Assembly (NCBI GenBank): GCA_963977135.1
Contig: CAXBNN010000001.1
Span: 496,001-560,000, forward strand
Length of the DNA: 64,000 bases
Reading direction: 5' to 3'
From: UBA2040 sp963977135
GTDB taxonomy: Bacteria; Bacteroidota; Bacteroidia; Flavobacteriales_D; Crocinitomicaceae
This document shows, in pieces, positions 25,896 through 34,366 of the stretch. Numbering within the stretch: the stretch's first letter is position 1; the number at the start of each line of letters is the position of its first letter. The notes under the pieces were generated by a model that saw nothing but the letters and a program-made list of their open reading frames with translations, made no database searches and was not told the DNA's origin. The translations under genes were made by a program, and so were the position numbers.

Positions 25896-26858
25896 TTAAT
25901 TGAATGTGCCAAACTTAGAAATTATCAAATCAGCAAGCTCTTCACCAATTCGATCTTGAGCCTCAATTGTTGCAGCTCCAATGTGCGGTGTGCAGGCTAT
26001 TTTAGGGTGATTTAATAAGTCTTGTCTTGGATTTGGTTCATTTTCATAAACATCAAGTCCGGCAGCCGCTACTTTCCCACTATTCAAAGCTTCAAGCAAA
26101 GCGTCTTCGTCGATTACGCCACCTCGCGCCGCGTTGACAATGCGAACACCGTCTTTCATTAGTTTAAATTCCTCTGTGCCAAAAACAGCTGCGCCATTCT
26201 CTTGTTTTGGAACGTGTAGAGAAATGAAGTCCATTTTTGGAAGATTTGTATTTAGGTCTGTTTCAACATCTATTTTTGTTGATATATATCCAACACCTTG
26301 TATTTCAGGAAGATTTATGGTAATCGTTTCTTCGTCTTGTGAAACAGCAATTACTTTCATGCCACAACCCAATGCATATGAAGCTAGGCTTTGTCCAATT
26401 CGTCCAAACCCTATTATTCCCAGGGTTTTCCCTCTTAGCTCTACACCTTTGCCGTAGCTTTTCTTTAGGGCTGAAAAATTATTGTTTTCCATGTTTCTAA
26501 AGCTTTCGTGGAAAAAGCGTGAAATGGAAAACAGATTGCCCATAACTAATTCCGCAACCGATTGCGAAGATGCTGCAGGAGTATTGATGACAGTTAATCC
26601 CTTTTCGCGTGCATAGGCGACATCAATATTGTCCATTCCCACTCCGCCGCGACCAATTAATTTGAGATTTGGACAGCTATCGATTACTTCTTTTCTAACA
26701 GTGGTTGCGCTTCTTACTAGGACAATTTCGATATTATTTTTATTAATCTTATTAATTAATCCAAACTGTTCAACTTTTTCTAAATCAACAGTATAGCCTG
26801 CTTTTTTTAATTTGTTTATTCCGGCAGCTGAAATACCGTCATTTGCTAATACTATCAT
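25896..26858 (-). CDS. serA: D-3-phosphoglycerate dehydrogenase (2-hydroxyacid dehydrogenase)
   Basis: A 320-residue NAD-dependent D-2-hydroxyacid dehydrogenase. It holds the Rossmann motif GIIGFGRIGQS, the catalytic Arg in NAARGGVIDEDALL, and the His in TPHIGAATIEAQ. It has no C-terminal ACT regulatory domain, so it lacks the classical serine feedback site. Direct adjacency to serC (no base between stop and start) supports 3-phosphoglycerate as substrate, the first step of serine synthesis. Confidence 0.93.
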   Translation of the reverse strand: MIVLANDGISAAGINKLKKAGYTVDLEKVEQFGLINKINKNNIEIVLVRSATTVRKEVIDSCPNLKLIGRGGVGMDNIDVAYAREKGLTVINTPAASSQSVAELVMGNLFSISRFFHESFRNMENNNFSALKKSYGKGVELRGKTLGIIGFGRIGQSLASYALGCGMKVIAVSQDEETITINLPEIQGVGYISTKIDVETDLNTNLPKMDFISLHVPKQENGAAVFGTEEFKLMKDGVRIVNAARGGVIDEDALLEALNSGKVAAAGLDVYENEPNPRQDLLNHPKIACTPHIGAATIEAQDRIGEELADLIISKFGTFN

Positions 26859-27923
26859 TTATCCTTTTGTTCTTTTTAATTCATTCATTACGTCAACTAA
26901 CACTTTTACACTGCTCAATGGAAGTGCATTATACATACTTGCTCTATATCCACCAACCGAACGGTGACCTGGTAAGCCAACTATTTCAGCTCCTTTCCAC
27001 ATATTGTCGAATTCTTCTTGTAGATTTTCATTTTCCAAAAGAAAGGTAACGTTCATTCTAGATCGATCTTCAATTGCCACAGTCCCTTTGAATAAAGGGT
27101 TGCTATCAATTTCTGTATATAAAAGATTCGCTTTCGCAATGTTGTCTTTTTCAATATGCGCCACACCACCTTTAGCAATACTGTTTCTAAGATTTAGCAT
27201 AGAAACAAATATTGAGAATACAGGCGGAGTGTTTAGCATAGATTCTTTAGCCGCTTGTGCAGCTAAGTCCATGTAGGTTGGTAAAAACTTTGAAGTCGAT
27301 TTCCCGAGAACTTCATCCTTAACAATATACAAAGTTGCTCCAGCAGGACCAAGATTTTTTTGAGCTCCAGCATAAATCAAATCAAAGTCGGCAACATTGA
27401 TAGTTTTGGAGAAAATGTCTGAAGACATATCGCAAACTAACGGGAGTTTTGACTTTGGAAAATCCTGAAATTGAGTTCCATAGATTGTATTGTTTGAAGT
27501 AAAGTGAAGATAATCTAGGTCATCTGACAAGTCAAGCTCTTTTGGAATGTAAGTGAAGTTCTTGTCTTCAGAACTTGCAACCACTTTAACGTCACAACCC
27601 ACTTTTTTGGCTTCTTTAATTGCGCCAGAGGCCCAAGTTCCAGTATTGATGTATCCTGCCTTGCCGCTTCTCATCATATTTAAAGCAGAAATCGAGAAAC
27701 CTAGCGAAGCCCCTCCTTGAAGAAATAGAACTGAATAACCATCAGGAACGTTAAGCGCTTTTTTAACAAGCTCGATTGCTTCGTCCATAACAGCGACAAA
27801 GTCTTTATGTCTATGAGAAACTTCCAAAATGGATAAACCATTGAAATCTAGAACCGCTTCTGAGGCGCTTTTAAATACTTCTTGAGGCAAAATACAAGGG
27901 CCTGCTCCGAAATTATGTTTCAT
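26859..27923 (-). CDS. serC: phosphoserine aminotransferase
   Basis: A 354-residue class V PLP aminotransferase that makes phosphoserine from phosphohydroxypyruvate. Hallmarks are HNFGAGPCILPQEV at the start, LFLQGGASLGFS for phosphate binding, YAGAQKNLGPAG with the PLP lysine, and GHRSVGGYRASMYNALP near the C-terminus. It is the first gene of the operon serC-serA-DUF1015-yggS-DUF1684. No phosphoserine phosphatase (serB) is found in this window. Confidence 0.97.
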   Translation of the reverse strand: MKHNFGAGPCILPQEVFKSASEAVLDFNGLSILEVSHRHKDFVAVMDEAIELVKKALNVPDGYSVLFLQGGASLGFSISALNMMRSGKAGYINTGTWASGAIKEAKKVGCDVKVVASSEDKNFTYIPKELDLSDDLDYLHFTSNNTIYGTQFQDFPKSKLPLVCDMSSDIFSKTINVADFDLIYAGAQKNLGPAGATLYIVKDEVLGKSTSKFLPTYMDLAAQAAKESMLNTPPVFSIFVSMLNLRNSIAKGGVAHIEKDNIAKANLLYTEIDSNPLFKGTVAIEDRSRMNVTFLLENENLQEEFDNMWKGAEIVGLPGHRSVGGYRASMYNALPLSSVKVLVDVMNELKRTKG

Positions 27924-27951
27924 ATCTTTTATGACGTTAAAAGCAAAAAAA

Positions 27952-27970
27952 AGCTATCACACGGATAGCT
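27952..27970 (-). terminator. terminator of the THX gene
   Basis: Arms AGCTATC (27952-27958) and GATAGCT (27964-27970) around ACACG. Read on the minus strand, the stem is followed by a run of Ts (27944-27951 on the plus strand are As). It separates the THX gene from serC. Confidence 0.85.
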
Positions 27971-27992
27971 ATTTTTTGAAATTCATATTATA

Positions 27993-28259
27993 TTATTTTT
28001 TAGCTGCTGGTTTTTTAGCTGCGGGAGCTTTTTTAGCCGCTGGTGCCTTTTTAGCTACAGTTTCTTTTTTAGCTACAGTTTTTTTAACTGCTGCTGCTTT
28101 TTCTTTTACAGGTTTCGCTTCTTTGGTACTCGCAGCTTTCTTAGCTTTTTTCGGTGCTGCAGCTACTGTGCTCGAAGTTTTACTTTTTTTTGGTCGAGAC
28201 ACGCCATAAGAACCCATTGTTCTTTTGCCTTTTGCTGTTTTTTTATCACCTTTTCCCAT
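27993..28259 (-). CDS. 30S ribosomal protein THX with Lys/Ala-rich tail
   Basis: An 88-residue very basic protein. The first ~25 residues (MGKGDKKTAKGKRTMGSYG then VSRPKK) match ribosomal protein THX, which in Thermus is only ~26 residues long and sits in a pocket of 16S rRNA at the top of the 30S head. From residue ~26 onward the chain is a low-complexity tail of Lys, Ala, Thr and Pro with AAKKAP and TVAKKE repeats, like histone H1 C-termini. The tail is unlikely to fit inside the ribosome pocket and would hang free or bind nucleic acid. Alternatively the whole could be read as an H1-like protein, but the THX head argues against that. Confidence 0.8.
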   Translation of the reverse strand: MGKGDKKTAKGKRTMGSYGVSRPKKSKTSSTVAAAPKKAKKAASTKEAKPVKEKAAAVKKTVAKKETVAKKAPAAKKAPAAKKPAAKK

Positions 28260-28309
28260 AGTATTTAATTTAGTATTATTTGTATCTTAATGATTGCAAA
28301 TATAATATT

Positions 28310-28993
28310 CTATTTCCGTATTTCAAGTATCCTTTTGCGAATTTCCTCTTCTATTTTAGAACCTTCACGAATAATCTTCGTGCACCATTTTATCTTTAGT
28401 TTAGTTTGTTCCTCTTCATTCATTAAAAAGGGAACATTCTCATTTTCTAAACGGTTACGCAGAAACTGCAATGTCAAGGCTACTGAAACGGATACATTGT
28501 AACTTTCGGTAAAGCCATACATGGGGATTTTAACAAAGTGGTCTGCCATGTTAACGACTTCTTGACTAATTCCTTCTCCTTCGGTGCCGAATACTAATGC
28601 TATTGGCTTATCTAGAGGTATTTCAGTCATTTTTTTTTCGTTTTCATGAGGTGTTGTAGCAATAATTGTATAACCATCATTCTTTAATTTGGTCAAACAA
28701 TCTTTTGTTGGGTTTGGCGTAGAATAGTTTTTGAGATCCACCCATCGACCTGCTCCTCGAGCAATGTCGCGTTGAACCATGTATTTATTATTCTTCTCAA
28801 TTGCGTGTAATGTTTGAACGCCAAAACAATCACACGTTCTTAAGACTGCACTGGCATTGTGCTCTTGATAGATATTTTCAAGAACTACGGTCATGTAATC
28901 GGTCCTTAGCGATGCAATCGAGTCAAAGAGTTCAATTTTATTAGGAGAGATTATTTTGTGAAACTCATCAAGAACTAAGCTGTCAATATTCAT
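28310..28993 (-). CDS. trmH: SpoU/TrmH-family 2'-O-methyltransferase (probably tRNA Gm18)
   Basis: A 227-residue SPOUT methyltransferase. The three knot motifs are visible: NASAVLRTCDCFGVQ (motif 1, with Asn and Arg), LVFGTEGEGIS (motif 2, SAM loop) and YGFTESYNVSVSVAL (motif 3, with the knot). The C-terminal ~45 residues match the TrmH extension and include the basic end EEIRKRILEIRK. Such enzymes methylate ribose 2'-OH of a tRNA guanosine, usually G18; rRNA cannot be excluded from sequence alone. It stands between HU and THX genes on the same strand. Confidence 0.88.
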   Translation of the reverse strand: MNIDSLVLDEFHKIISPNKIELFDSIASLRTDYMTVVLENIYQEHNASAVLRTCDCFGVQTLHAIEKNNKYMVQRDIARGAGRWVDLKNYSTPNPTKDCLTKLKNDGYTIIATTPHENEKKMTEIPLDKPIALVFGTEGEGISQEVVNMADHFVKIPMYGFTESYNVSVSVALTLQFLRNRLENENVPFLMNEEEQTKLKIKWCTKIIREGSKIEEEIRKRILEIRK

Positions 28994-29006
28994 ATTTAAA
29001 ACAAAA

Positions 29007-29031
29007 AAAGGGAATCTTAACGATTCCCTTT
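29007..29031 (-). terminator. terminator of the HU gene
   Basis: Perfect 10-bp arms AAAGGGAATC (29007-29016) and GATTCCCTTT (29022-29031) around TTAAC. On the minus strand a T tract follows. It lies 22 bases after the HU stop at 29054. Confidence 0.92.
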
Positions 29032-29053
29032 AGAAAGATATTATACAATTATC

Positions 29054-29326
29054 TTAGTTTACTTTACCAGATAAATCAGCACCTGCTTTGAATTTTACTA
29101 CATTCTTAGCTGCGATTTTGATTTCTTTCCCTGTTTGAGGGTTACGTCCAATTCTAGCTGATCTTTTAGAAATTGAAAAAGAACCGAATCCTACTAAAGA
29201 AATTCTATCACCTTTTTTCAATGCTTGACCTGTTACTGCTACGAATCCGTCTAATGCTTTTTTTGCGTCAGCTTTTGTGATTCCACCTTCTGATGCCATT
29301 GCATCGATAAGTTCTGCTTTGTTCAT
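29054..29326 (-). CDS. hup: HU-family nucleoid DNA-binding protein
   Basis: A 90-residue HU protein, the standard length. It opens with MNKAELIDAMASEGGITKAD and has the DNA-binding arm region GFGSFSISKRSARIGRNPQT, including the Pro that intercalates at the minor groove. It forms dimers that bend DNA. A strong promoter and a terminator flank it, as expected for an abundant single-gene transcript. Confidence 0.97.
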   Translation of the reverse strand: MNKAELIDAMASEGGITKADAKKALDGFVAVTGQALKKGDRISLVGFGSFSISKRSARIGRNPQTGKEIKIAAKNVVKFKAGADLSGKVN

Positions 29327-29369
29327 AAAATTTTAGTTTTAAAAAAGTTTCTTGTAATTAATATGAGAG

Positions 29370-29399
29370 CAAATATAGCCGAATATCAATAGGTTCCAA
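29370..29399 (-). promoter_or_regulatory. promoter of the HU gene
   Basis: On the minus strand TTG (29397-29399), exactly 19 bases, then TATATTTG (29370-29377): a perfect Bacteroidota-type promoter. The predicted start point near 29365 leaves a leader of about 38 bases. Confidence 0.75.
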
Positions 29400-29498
29400 G
29401 TGTTTGGGGTAAAAAATGCTGAATTTTGTGGAAAAAAGTAATAATATGTTCATAAATGCCTTAAAAACGCCCCTATTCAAGGGTTTTGAGCTTTCCAA

Positions 29499-30434
29499 TC
29501 AAATCAAATGGAATTCATCAATGTTGTTTCCGGCCAAAAATTCGCTTGCTGTCATCTTTCTTTTACCTTCAAGTTGTAACTCAGTTATTCTTAAATAGTA
29601 ATCCGAACATGGGAATAAAACAGCTTTTTTCTCAGCGATCAACTTGTTTTGATTGCTTCGCAACTCTGTGACTTCACTACAGTATAATTTACATGTGAGT
29701 ATTTTCCCGTCTTTTTGCAAGCGACACCAAGCAGCTGGGTAAGGGCTGAGTCCGCGAATAAAGTCATGATTTACCTCCGCAACGCTCTCCCAATTGATAA
29801 GACAGTCATCTTTGAAGATCTTTGGAGCTTTTTTTAGCTGACTTAAATCAAACTCTTCTTGATCTTTTGGAGAGATAGAATTGTTTTCTATGTTGTCAAT
29901 TGTTCTTAACATGGTGTCCTTGCCAAGTAAGGCAAGTTTGTCATGCAACTCTCCTGCAGACATATCATGAGTAATTGAAATTCTGTCAGAATCAATAATT
30001 TTCCCTGTATCAATTTCCTTTTCAATAAAGAAGGTGGTAACACCAGTTTCTTTCTCCCCATTTATTATTGCCCAGTTTATTGGCGCTGCACCCCGGTATT
30101 GCGGTAGAAGTGAACCATGAAGATTAATCGTTCCCTTTTTCGGCAAAGACCATACGATTTCTGGAAGCATGCGAAAAGCAACGACAACAAATAAATCTGC
30201 ATTTAATGCCTTAAGCTCAGAAACAAAGTTTTCATCTTTCAGATTGGTGGGTTGAAGAATATTCAGTCCTTTTTCGACACTGTATTTTTTTACAGCGCTT
30301 TGATTCAATTGTCTTCCTCGACCCGCAGGTTTATCAGGAGCAGTAATTACTCCACATATATCTAGCCCTTTTTCAAAAAGGCCATTTAAAATTGTAACTG
30401 CAAATTCGGGCGTACCCATAAACACTATTCTCAT
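29499..30434 (-). CDS. fmt: methionyl-tRNA formyltransferase
   Basis: A 311-residue Fmt. It formylates initiator Met-tRNA with 10-formyl-tetrahydrofolate. The N-terminal catalytic domain has RIVFMGTPEFAV, the folate and catalytic region NLHGSLLPQYRGAAPINWAI, with ETGVTTFFIEKEIDTG after it; the C-terminal OB-like tRNA-binding domain holds RGLSPYPAAWCRL. Four bases separate it from the MATE gene upstream. Downstream (29463-29488) is a weak GC-containing hairpin before the HU promoter region. Confidence 0.96.
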   Translation of the reverse strand: MRIVFMGTPEFAVTILNGLFEKGLDICGVITAPDKPAGRGRQLNQSAVKKYSVEKGLNILQPTNLKDENFVSELKALNADLFVVVAFRMLPEIVWSLPKKGTINLHGSLLPQYRGAAPINWAIINGEKETGVTTFFIEKEIDTGKIIDSDRISITHDMSAGELHDKLALLGKDTMLRTIDNIENNSISPKDQEEFDLSQLKKAPKIFKDDCLINWESVAEVNHDFIRGLSPYPAAWCRLQKDGKILTCKLYCSEVTELRSNQNKLIAEKKAVLFPCSDYYLRITELQLEGKRKMTASEFLAGNNIDEFHLI

Positions 30435-30437
30435 ATT

Positions 30438-31766
30438 CTAAATAATTTTGTCGTGCCAGACTTTACGCTTTAAATACATGTATGACATCAAACCTAAACT
30501 TCCAAAATAGACATATTCGACCGTCCAAATATAGAAAATAGGGAAGTTCAATACTTTAATGAAAAGGTAAGCACATGTTAGATATAGTATGACACAAATT
30601 GATTCTATATACAAGGTAATGTTAGTGTTGCCGCTTCCATTTATAGTTTGGTAATAAACATTAACAAAGCCAAAAAGAAAAATGGATGGCGAAACCATTC
30701 TAAGAATTTTAGCACTTTCTTTAATATATAATGGATCTGGATTTATCAATTTTATCAATGTTTCAGGATAGAAAAGAGCTCCATGAAAAATAAGGAATAG
30801 GAATAACATGGTCAATTGCCTTACCCTTTTTTGAATAACGGCAATTTCATTTTTACGATCTCCGCCCAAATATTGCGATACATAAGTCTTGGTTGTTGCG
30901 GCAAATCCCCAAATAGGTACAAATGCGAGCATATAAATGACTCTAATGTTCTGCGATACTGTTAGTTCGAATTTTCCTATTTGTTCAATTAGCGTAAAGA
31001 AAACAGTCCATGTAGAAAGAGCAAGAAACCCTTGAAGCATCATCGGACTTCCAATTCTAAATAAAGTTTGCATGGCTTTGAACTTAAAACCCAAATTTTT
31101 CAAAAGACCAATTTCTCGATTTTTTTTGGAGGCAACAAGCAAAGCAAGTATACAAATCATTCCTAATCCATCGGCAATGGTGGATGCCCAAGCAGCGCCG
31201 TCTAGCCCCATTTCCGGCAAACCTATATTTCCGAATATTAGACCGTAATCTAGGATTACATTGCTCAAAGCCGTAACAATGGATGCAATTAGCACCTTAC
31301 CAGTTTGTCCGCTAGCGAATAAATATGCATTGACTGAAAGCGTGAAAACAGCAAAAAACAGCCCGAAACTTCTTATTTCTATGAACCTTCCTTGAGCAAT
31401 GGCTAAATCTTGGTGTTTCGAATAGGAGAGTAAGGCATCGCTCATAAAAAGCTGTATGACGATAAATAAAAAGCTAGCTAATAGTAAGTTAGTCCAAACG
31501 GTTGTTCCAAGAATGGAACCCAATTCACTAAATTGTTTCTGTCCAATACGCCTGGCAAAAACAATTTGGGAACCGTCTCCAATCCCCATTAATGCAACAA
31601 AAAGAGTCACGTAAATCAATCCAGCATTGCCAGAAGCATCAAAAGCTAAAGTGCTATACCGACTCAAAAATGAAGCGTCGGTTATCATTACAATGGATTG
31701 TATGAAACTTGCGCCCATCACCGGTAAAGCAATGGCCAAAATTGTTTTATAACGATAATCTAGCAT
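30438..31766 (-). CDS. MATE family efflux transporter
   Basis: A 442-residue polytopic membrane protein with about twelve hydrophobic helices arranged as two MATE halves. The N-terminal half shows the family pattern IALPVMGASFIQSIVMITDA. It probably exports organic cations or drugs in exchange for sodium or protons; the substrate is unknown. It shares one base with the rlmI gene upstream and is four bases from fmt, so rlmI, this gene and fmt form one operon. Confidence 0.9.
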   Translation of the reverse strand: MLDYRYKTILAIALPVMGASFIQSIVMITDASFLSRYSTLAFDASGNAGLIYVTLFVALMGIGDGSQIVFARRIGQKQFSELGSILGTTVWTNLLLASFLFIVIQLFMSDALLSYSKHQDLAIAQGRFIEIRSFGLFFAVFTLSVNAYLFASGQTGKVLIASIVTALSNVILDYGLIFGNIGLPEMGLDGAAWASTIADGLGMICILALLVASKKNREIGLLKNLGFKFKAMQTLFRIGSPMMLQGFLALSTWTVFFTLIEQIGKFELTVSQNIRVIYMLAFVPIWGFAATTKTYVSQYLGGDRKNEIAVIQKRVRQLTMLFLFLIFHGALFYPETLIKLINPDPLYIKESAKILRMVSPSIFLFGFVNVYYQTINGSGNTNITLYIESICVILYLTCAYLFIKVLNFPIFYIWTVEYVYFGSLGLMSYMYLKRKVWHDKII

Positions 31767-32935
31767 TATTGGACTTGAATGACCAAACCTTTTAAATATT
31801 CACCTTCCGGATGGAAAGCACTTATTGGGTGATCCGCTGGTTGATGCAATTGCTCCAGAATTCTAACTTCTCGTTGTGCTTCAATTGCGGCAGAAATAAC
31901 GGTGTGATTAAATAGTTCTTTGTCAACAACTTGAGAGCAAGAGAAGGTGAAAATTATCCCGCCTGGTTTTATCTGTCGAATCGCATTGGCATTTAATCGT
32001 TTGTAACCTTGAACAGCTTGATGTCTTTTGTTTCGGTGTTTCGCGAATGCTGGCGGATCTAAAACGATGATATCATATTCGGACTCTAAGTCTTTTAAAA
32101 AAGTGACTGCGTTGTCTACAATGGATTTGTGCTCACCATTAAATTTATTGAGTTTAATATTCTCTTCGGTCAAATCTATTGCCTTTTGAGAGCTATCCAA
32201 TGAATGAACTTCTTTAGCTCCTTGAATCAATGAAGATAAACTGAATCCGCCTGAGTAACAAAATGTGTTTAAAACGACTTTGTCTTTTGAATATTTCCCA
32301 AGAAGAGAGCGGCTTTCACGTTGATCGATGAAGAAGCCAGTTTTTTGTCCATTAATCCAATCGATGGCGTAATTAATACCATTTTCCATTGCCAAATGGG
32401 GAACATCACACTTACCAAACAAGTATCTGTTTTCTGGATTTATATGAGAAGGTAGTGTTTCTGAATTCTTTGTATAAATTGCGTGAACTCTTTTTCCAAA
32501 TAAGTCTCTCAGGGCAAGTGCCATTGTTTCTAAGGCCAAATACATACCAACGCTATGGCATTGGATGATTAAAACACCGTTGTAATGATCTATAATCAAT
32601 CCAGGTAAACCATCACCTTCACCATGAATTAAGCGACAAATGTTATTTGTTTCAGAAAAAAGTCCAAGTTGCTCGCGTAATTTCAAAGCATTTTCAAATT
32701 TATTGAAATAGAACTCTTTATCGATTTTTATTTTTTCATGCGTTAAAACTCGAACGGCAATTGTACCATGTTGAAAATGTCCAATTGCCAAGAAATCACC
32801 GTTAGTAGTGGCTAAAGAGACCAATTCACCATCCGTGAAAGATTCTGTGTCGGAAAGAATTGCACCAGAAAATACCCAAGGATGTTTTCTTAATATAGAT
32901 TTTGTTTTGTCTTTTCGGATAGTTAATTCTCTCAT
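31766..32935 (-). CDS. rlmI: class I rRNA methyltransferase, RlmI family (23S C5-cytosine)
   Basis: A 389-residue enzyme with an N-terminal PUA domain (residues 1-75, from TIRKDKTKSILRKHPWVFSG), a linker domain, and a Rossmann methyltransferase domain with NTFCYSGGFSLSSL (SAM motif I) and the catalytic VLDPPAFAK. The family methylates 23S rRNA cytosine 1962 in E. coli. It lies divergent from the 143-residue hypothetical gene at 33028, and their promoters share a 92-base gap. Confidence 0.92.
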   Translation of the reverse strand: MRELTIRKDKTKSILRKHPWVFSGAILSDTESFTDGELVSLATTNGDFLAIGHFQHGTIAVRVLTHEKIKIDKEFYFNKFENALKLREQLGLFSETNNICRLIHGEGDGLPGLIIDHYNGVLIIQCHSVGMYLALETMALALRDLFGKRVHAIYTKNSETLPSHINPENRYLFGKCDVPHLAMENGINYAIDWINGQKTGFFIDQRESRSLLGKYSKDKVVLNTFCYSGGFSLSSLIQGAKEVHSLDSSQKAIDLTEENIKLNKFNGEHKSIVDNAVTFLKDLESEYDIIVLDPPAFAKHRNKRHQAVQGYKRLNANAIRQIKPGGIIFTFSCSQVVDKELFNHTVISAAIEAQREVRILEQLHQPADHPISAFHPEGEYLKGLVIQVQ

Positions 32936-32954
32936 ATTTCCTTGGAATAAGCCG

Positions 32955-32962
32955 CAAATTTA
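32955..32962 (-). promoter_or_regulatory. -7 element of the rlmI operon
   Basis: On the minus strand TAAATTTG matches TAnnTTTG, 19 bases before the rlmI ATG. No TTG is seen at 18-21 bases upstream. Confidence 0.45.
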
Positions 32963-32982
32963 GGAATTTGACTGGACTTCTG

Positions 32983-33011
32983 TTGTGAAGCTTTTGATTT
33001 GATTAAATTTG
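32983..33011 (+). promoter_or_regulatory. promoter of the small acidic protein-ABC-YihY operon
   Basis: TTG (32983-32985), 18 bases, then TAAATTTG (33004-33011), 16 bases before the ATG at 33028. The two divergent promoters overlap in the same gap. Confidence 0.6.
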
Positions 33012-33027
33012 CAACAAAACAAAACGA

Positions 33028-33459
33028 ATGGCTTTTTTGATAAACGTTTTCATGAACAACGAGTTGTATTCGCAAGAATTCGCGGATGAGCATCATGCGG
33101 GAGAGGAATCTGCTGACAACAAGCTATTTGAATGGGAGGATGAAATGAATATTCGGACTGAAATTGCTGAAGTGGATATTGAGGAAAATGCAATTTACAC
33201 TTTGCGTGGTGAAAAAGCTGATGGTGCTAAATTCGAAATAGAAATTCCAAATACCTTAATTTTTAATTTCATTAACGAGGATAATTCTGTGACGCAAATT
33301 GCTTGTTCTCAGAGTTTAGTTGATAGCTACGATTTAATAATCAACGACAAAATATTGACTGTTTTTCTAAAAGGTGAGCCATACGCAAATCCATTTCCAG
33401 GACTATATTTGGCCTCAAAAGCCTTTCCTAAAGAATTGATAGCTAGTGTTAGAGATTAA
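33028..33459 (+). CDS. small acidic cytoplasmic protein, unknown
   Basis: A 143-residue protein that I do not recognise. It has no signal peptide and no clear membrane helix. The N-terminal 50 residues are rich in Glu and Asp (EFADEHHAGEESADNKLFEW); the rest alternates short strands, with a proline-glycine patch near the end (EPYANPFPGLYLASKAF). It overlaps the ABC ATPase gene by 14 bases and starts the transcript. A second ATG at 33052 is also possible. Confidence 0.65.
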   Translation: MAFLINVFMNNELYSQEFADEHHAGEESADNKLFEWEDEMNIRTEIAEVDIEENAIYTLRGEKADGAKFEIEIPNTLIFNFINEDNSVTQIACSQSLVDSYDLIINDKILTVFLKGEPYANPFPGLYLASKAFPKELIASVRD

Positions 33460-34366
33460 AAATATTCATTTTTCTTACGATAGAGAAATACTTCATGACG
33501 TCTCTTTTTCATTGAAAAAAGGTCAGTTTTTAGGAATTGTTGGAAAAAGTGGTGGAGGGAAATCCAGCTTATTGAAAATTATAGGTGGTTTTTTGACACC
33601 CAATTCAGGAGAGGTACATTTCAATGAAGCTTTGATGAAAAAGCCTTCAGAAATGTTGATTCCAGGTTACGAGCAAATCGCTATTGTACATCAGGATTTT
33701 GGTTTAGACCTATATCACACGGTTATCGATAATATCAGGCAAAAAATACTTCATTTACCGACCAAGTTTCAAGATAAATTGATCCGTCAAATGATCGACT
33801 TACTTGATTTATCACATTTAGAAAGTCAAAAAGCTATTGATTTATCTGGCGGAGAGCAACAGCGATTGTCCATTGCTAGAGCTTTGGCAAGCGAATCTGA
33901 TTTAATTTTACTAGATGAGCCTTTTGTTCATCTAGATGCGCCAATGCGAGCCAGATTACTTAATTATCTTGAAAAACTTAAGGAAATAAGGGATGTCAGT
34001 TTTATTATAGTCACTCATAATGGCGATGAAATACTCGGTTTATGTGACGAAGCTATTTTCATGAAAAAAGGAAAAATCAAGAGAAAGGGAAGTCCTTCAA
34101 AGTTTTACGATTCTCCTAAAAGTATCGAGGAAGCTGAGTTTTTTGGACCAATAAATTCAGTTTTGATCAATAAAAAACGCAAATTGTTTCGGCCGAACCA
34201 ATTTTCTCTGGATGCAAAGGAAAATTCAACCAAACTTGAATTAACTTTCCTGAAAAATCATCAGCAAGGACCCTTGCAATACAATTATTTTCAAACAAAA
34301 AGAGGAGAGGAGGTTCTATTGTTTACTTTAGAGCCCATGAATACATTAAACTGCATATATGTTTAA
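33446..34366 (+). CDS. ABC-type ATPase without a cognate permease
   Basis: A 306-residue ABC ATPase starting with GTG at 33446. Walker A GKSGGGKSS is at about 33-41, the signature is LSGGEQQRLSIARA, and Walker B is LILLDEPF. The first ~225 residues look like an importer or FbpC/LolD-type ATPase; the remaining ~80 form a beta-rich tail, possibly a TOBE-like regulatory domain. No ABC permease or binding protein is encoded next to it. The gene overlaps its neighbours on both sides (14 and 8 bases), and the downstream product is the YihY/BrkB membrane protein. Confidence 0.85.
   Translation: MLEIKNIHFSYDREILHDVSFSLKKGQFLGIVGKSGGGKSSLLKIIGGFLTPNSGEVHFNEALMKKPSEMLIPGYEQIAIVHQDFGLDLYHTVIDNIRQKILHLPTKFQDKLIRQMIDLLDLSHLESQKAIDLSGGEQQRLSIARALASESDLILLDEPFVHLDAPMRARLLNYLEKLKEIRDVSFIIVTHNGDEILGLCDEAIFMKKGKIKRKGSPSKFYDSPKSIEEAEFFGPINSVLINKKRKLFRPNQFSLDAKENSTKLELTFLKNHQQGPLQYNYFQTKRGEEVLLFTLEPMNTLNCIYV

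Noticed and set aside
27993..28259. Stand-alone histone-H1-like DNA-binding protein
   Set aside because: The Lys/Ala tail looks like H1, but the N-terminal ~25 residues match ribosomal protein THX, so it was called THX with a tail.
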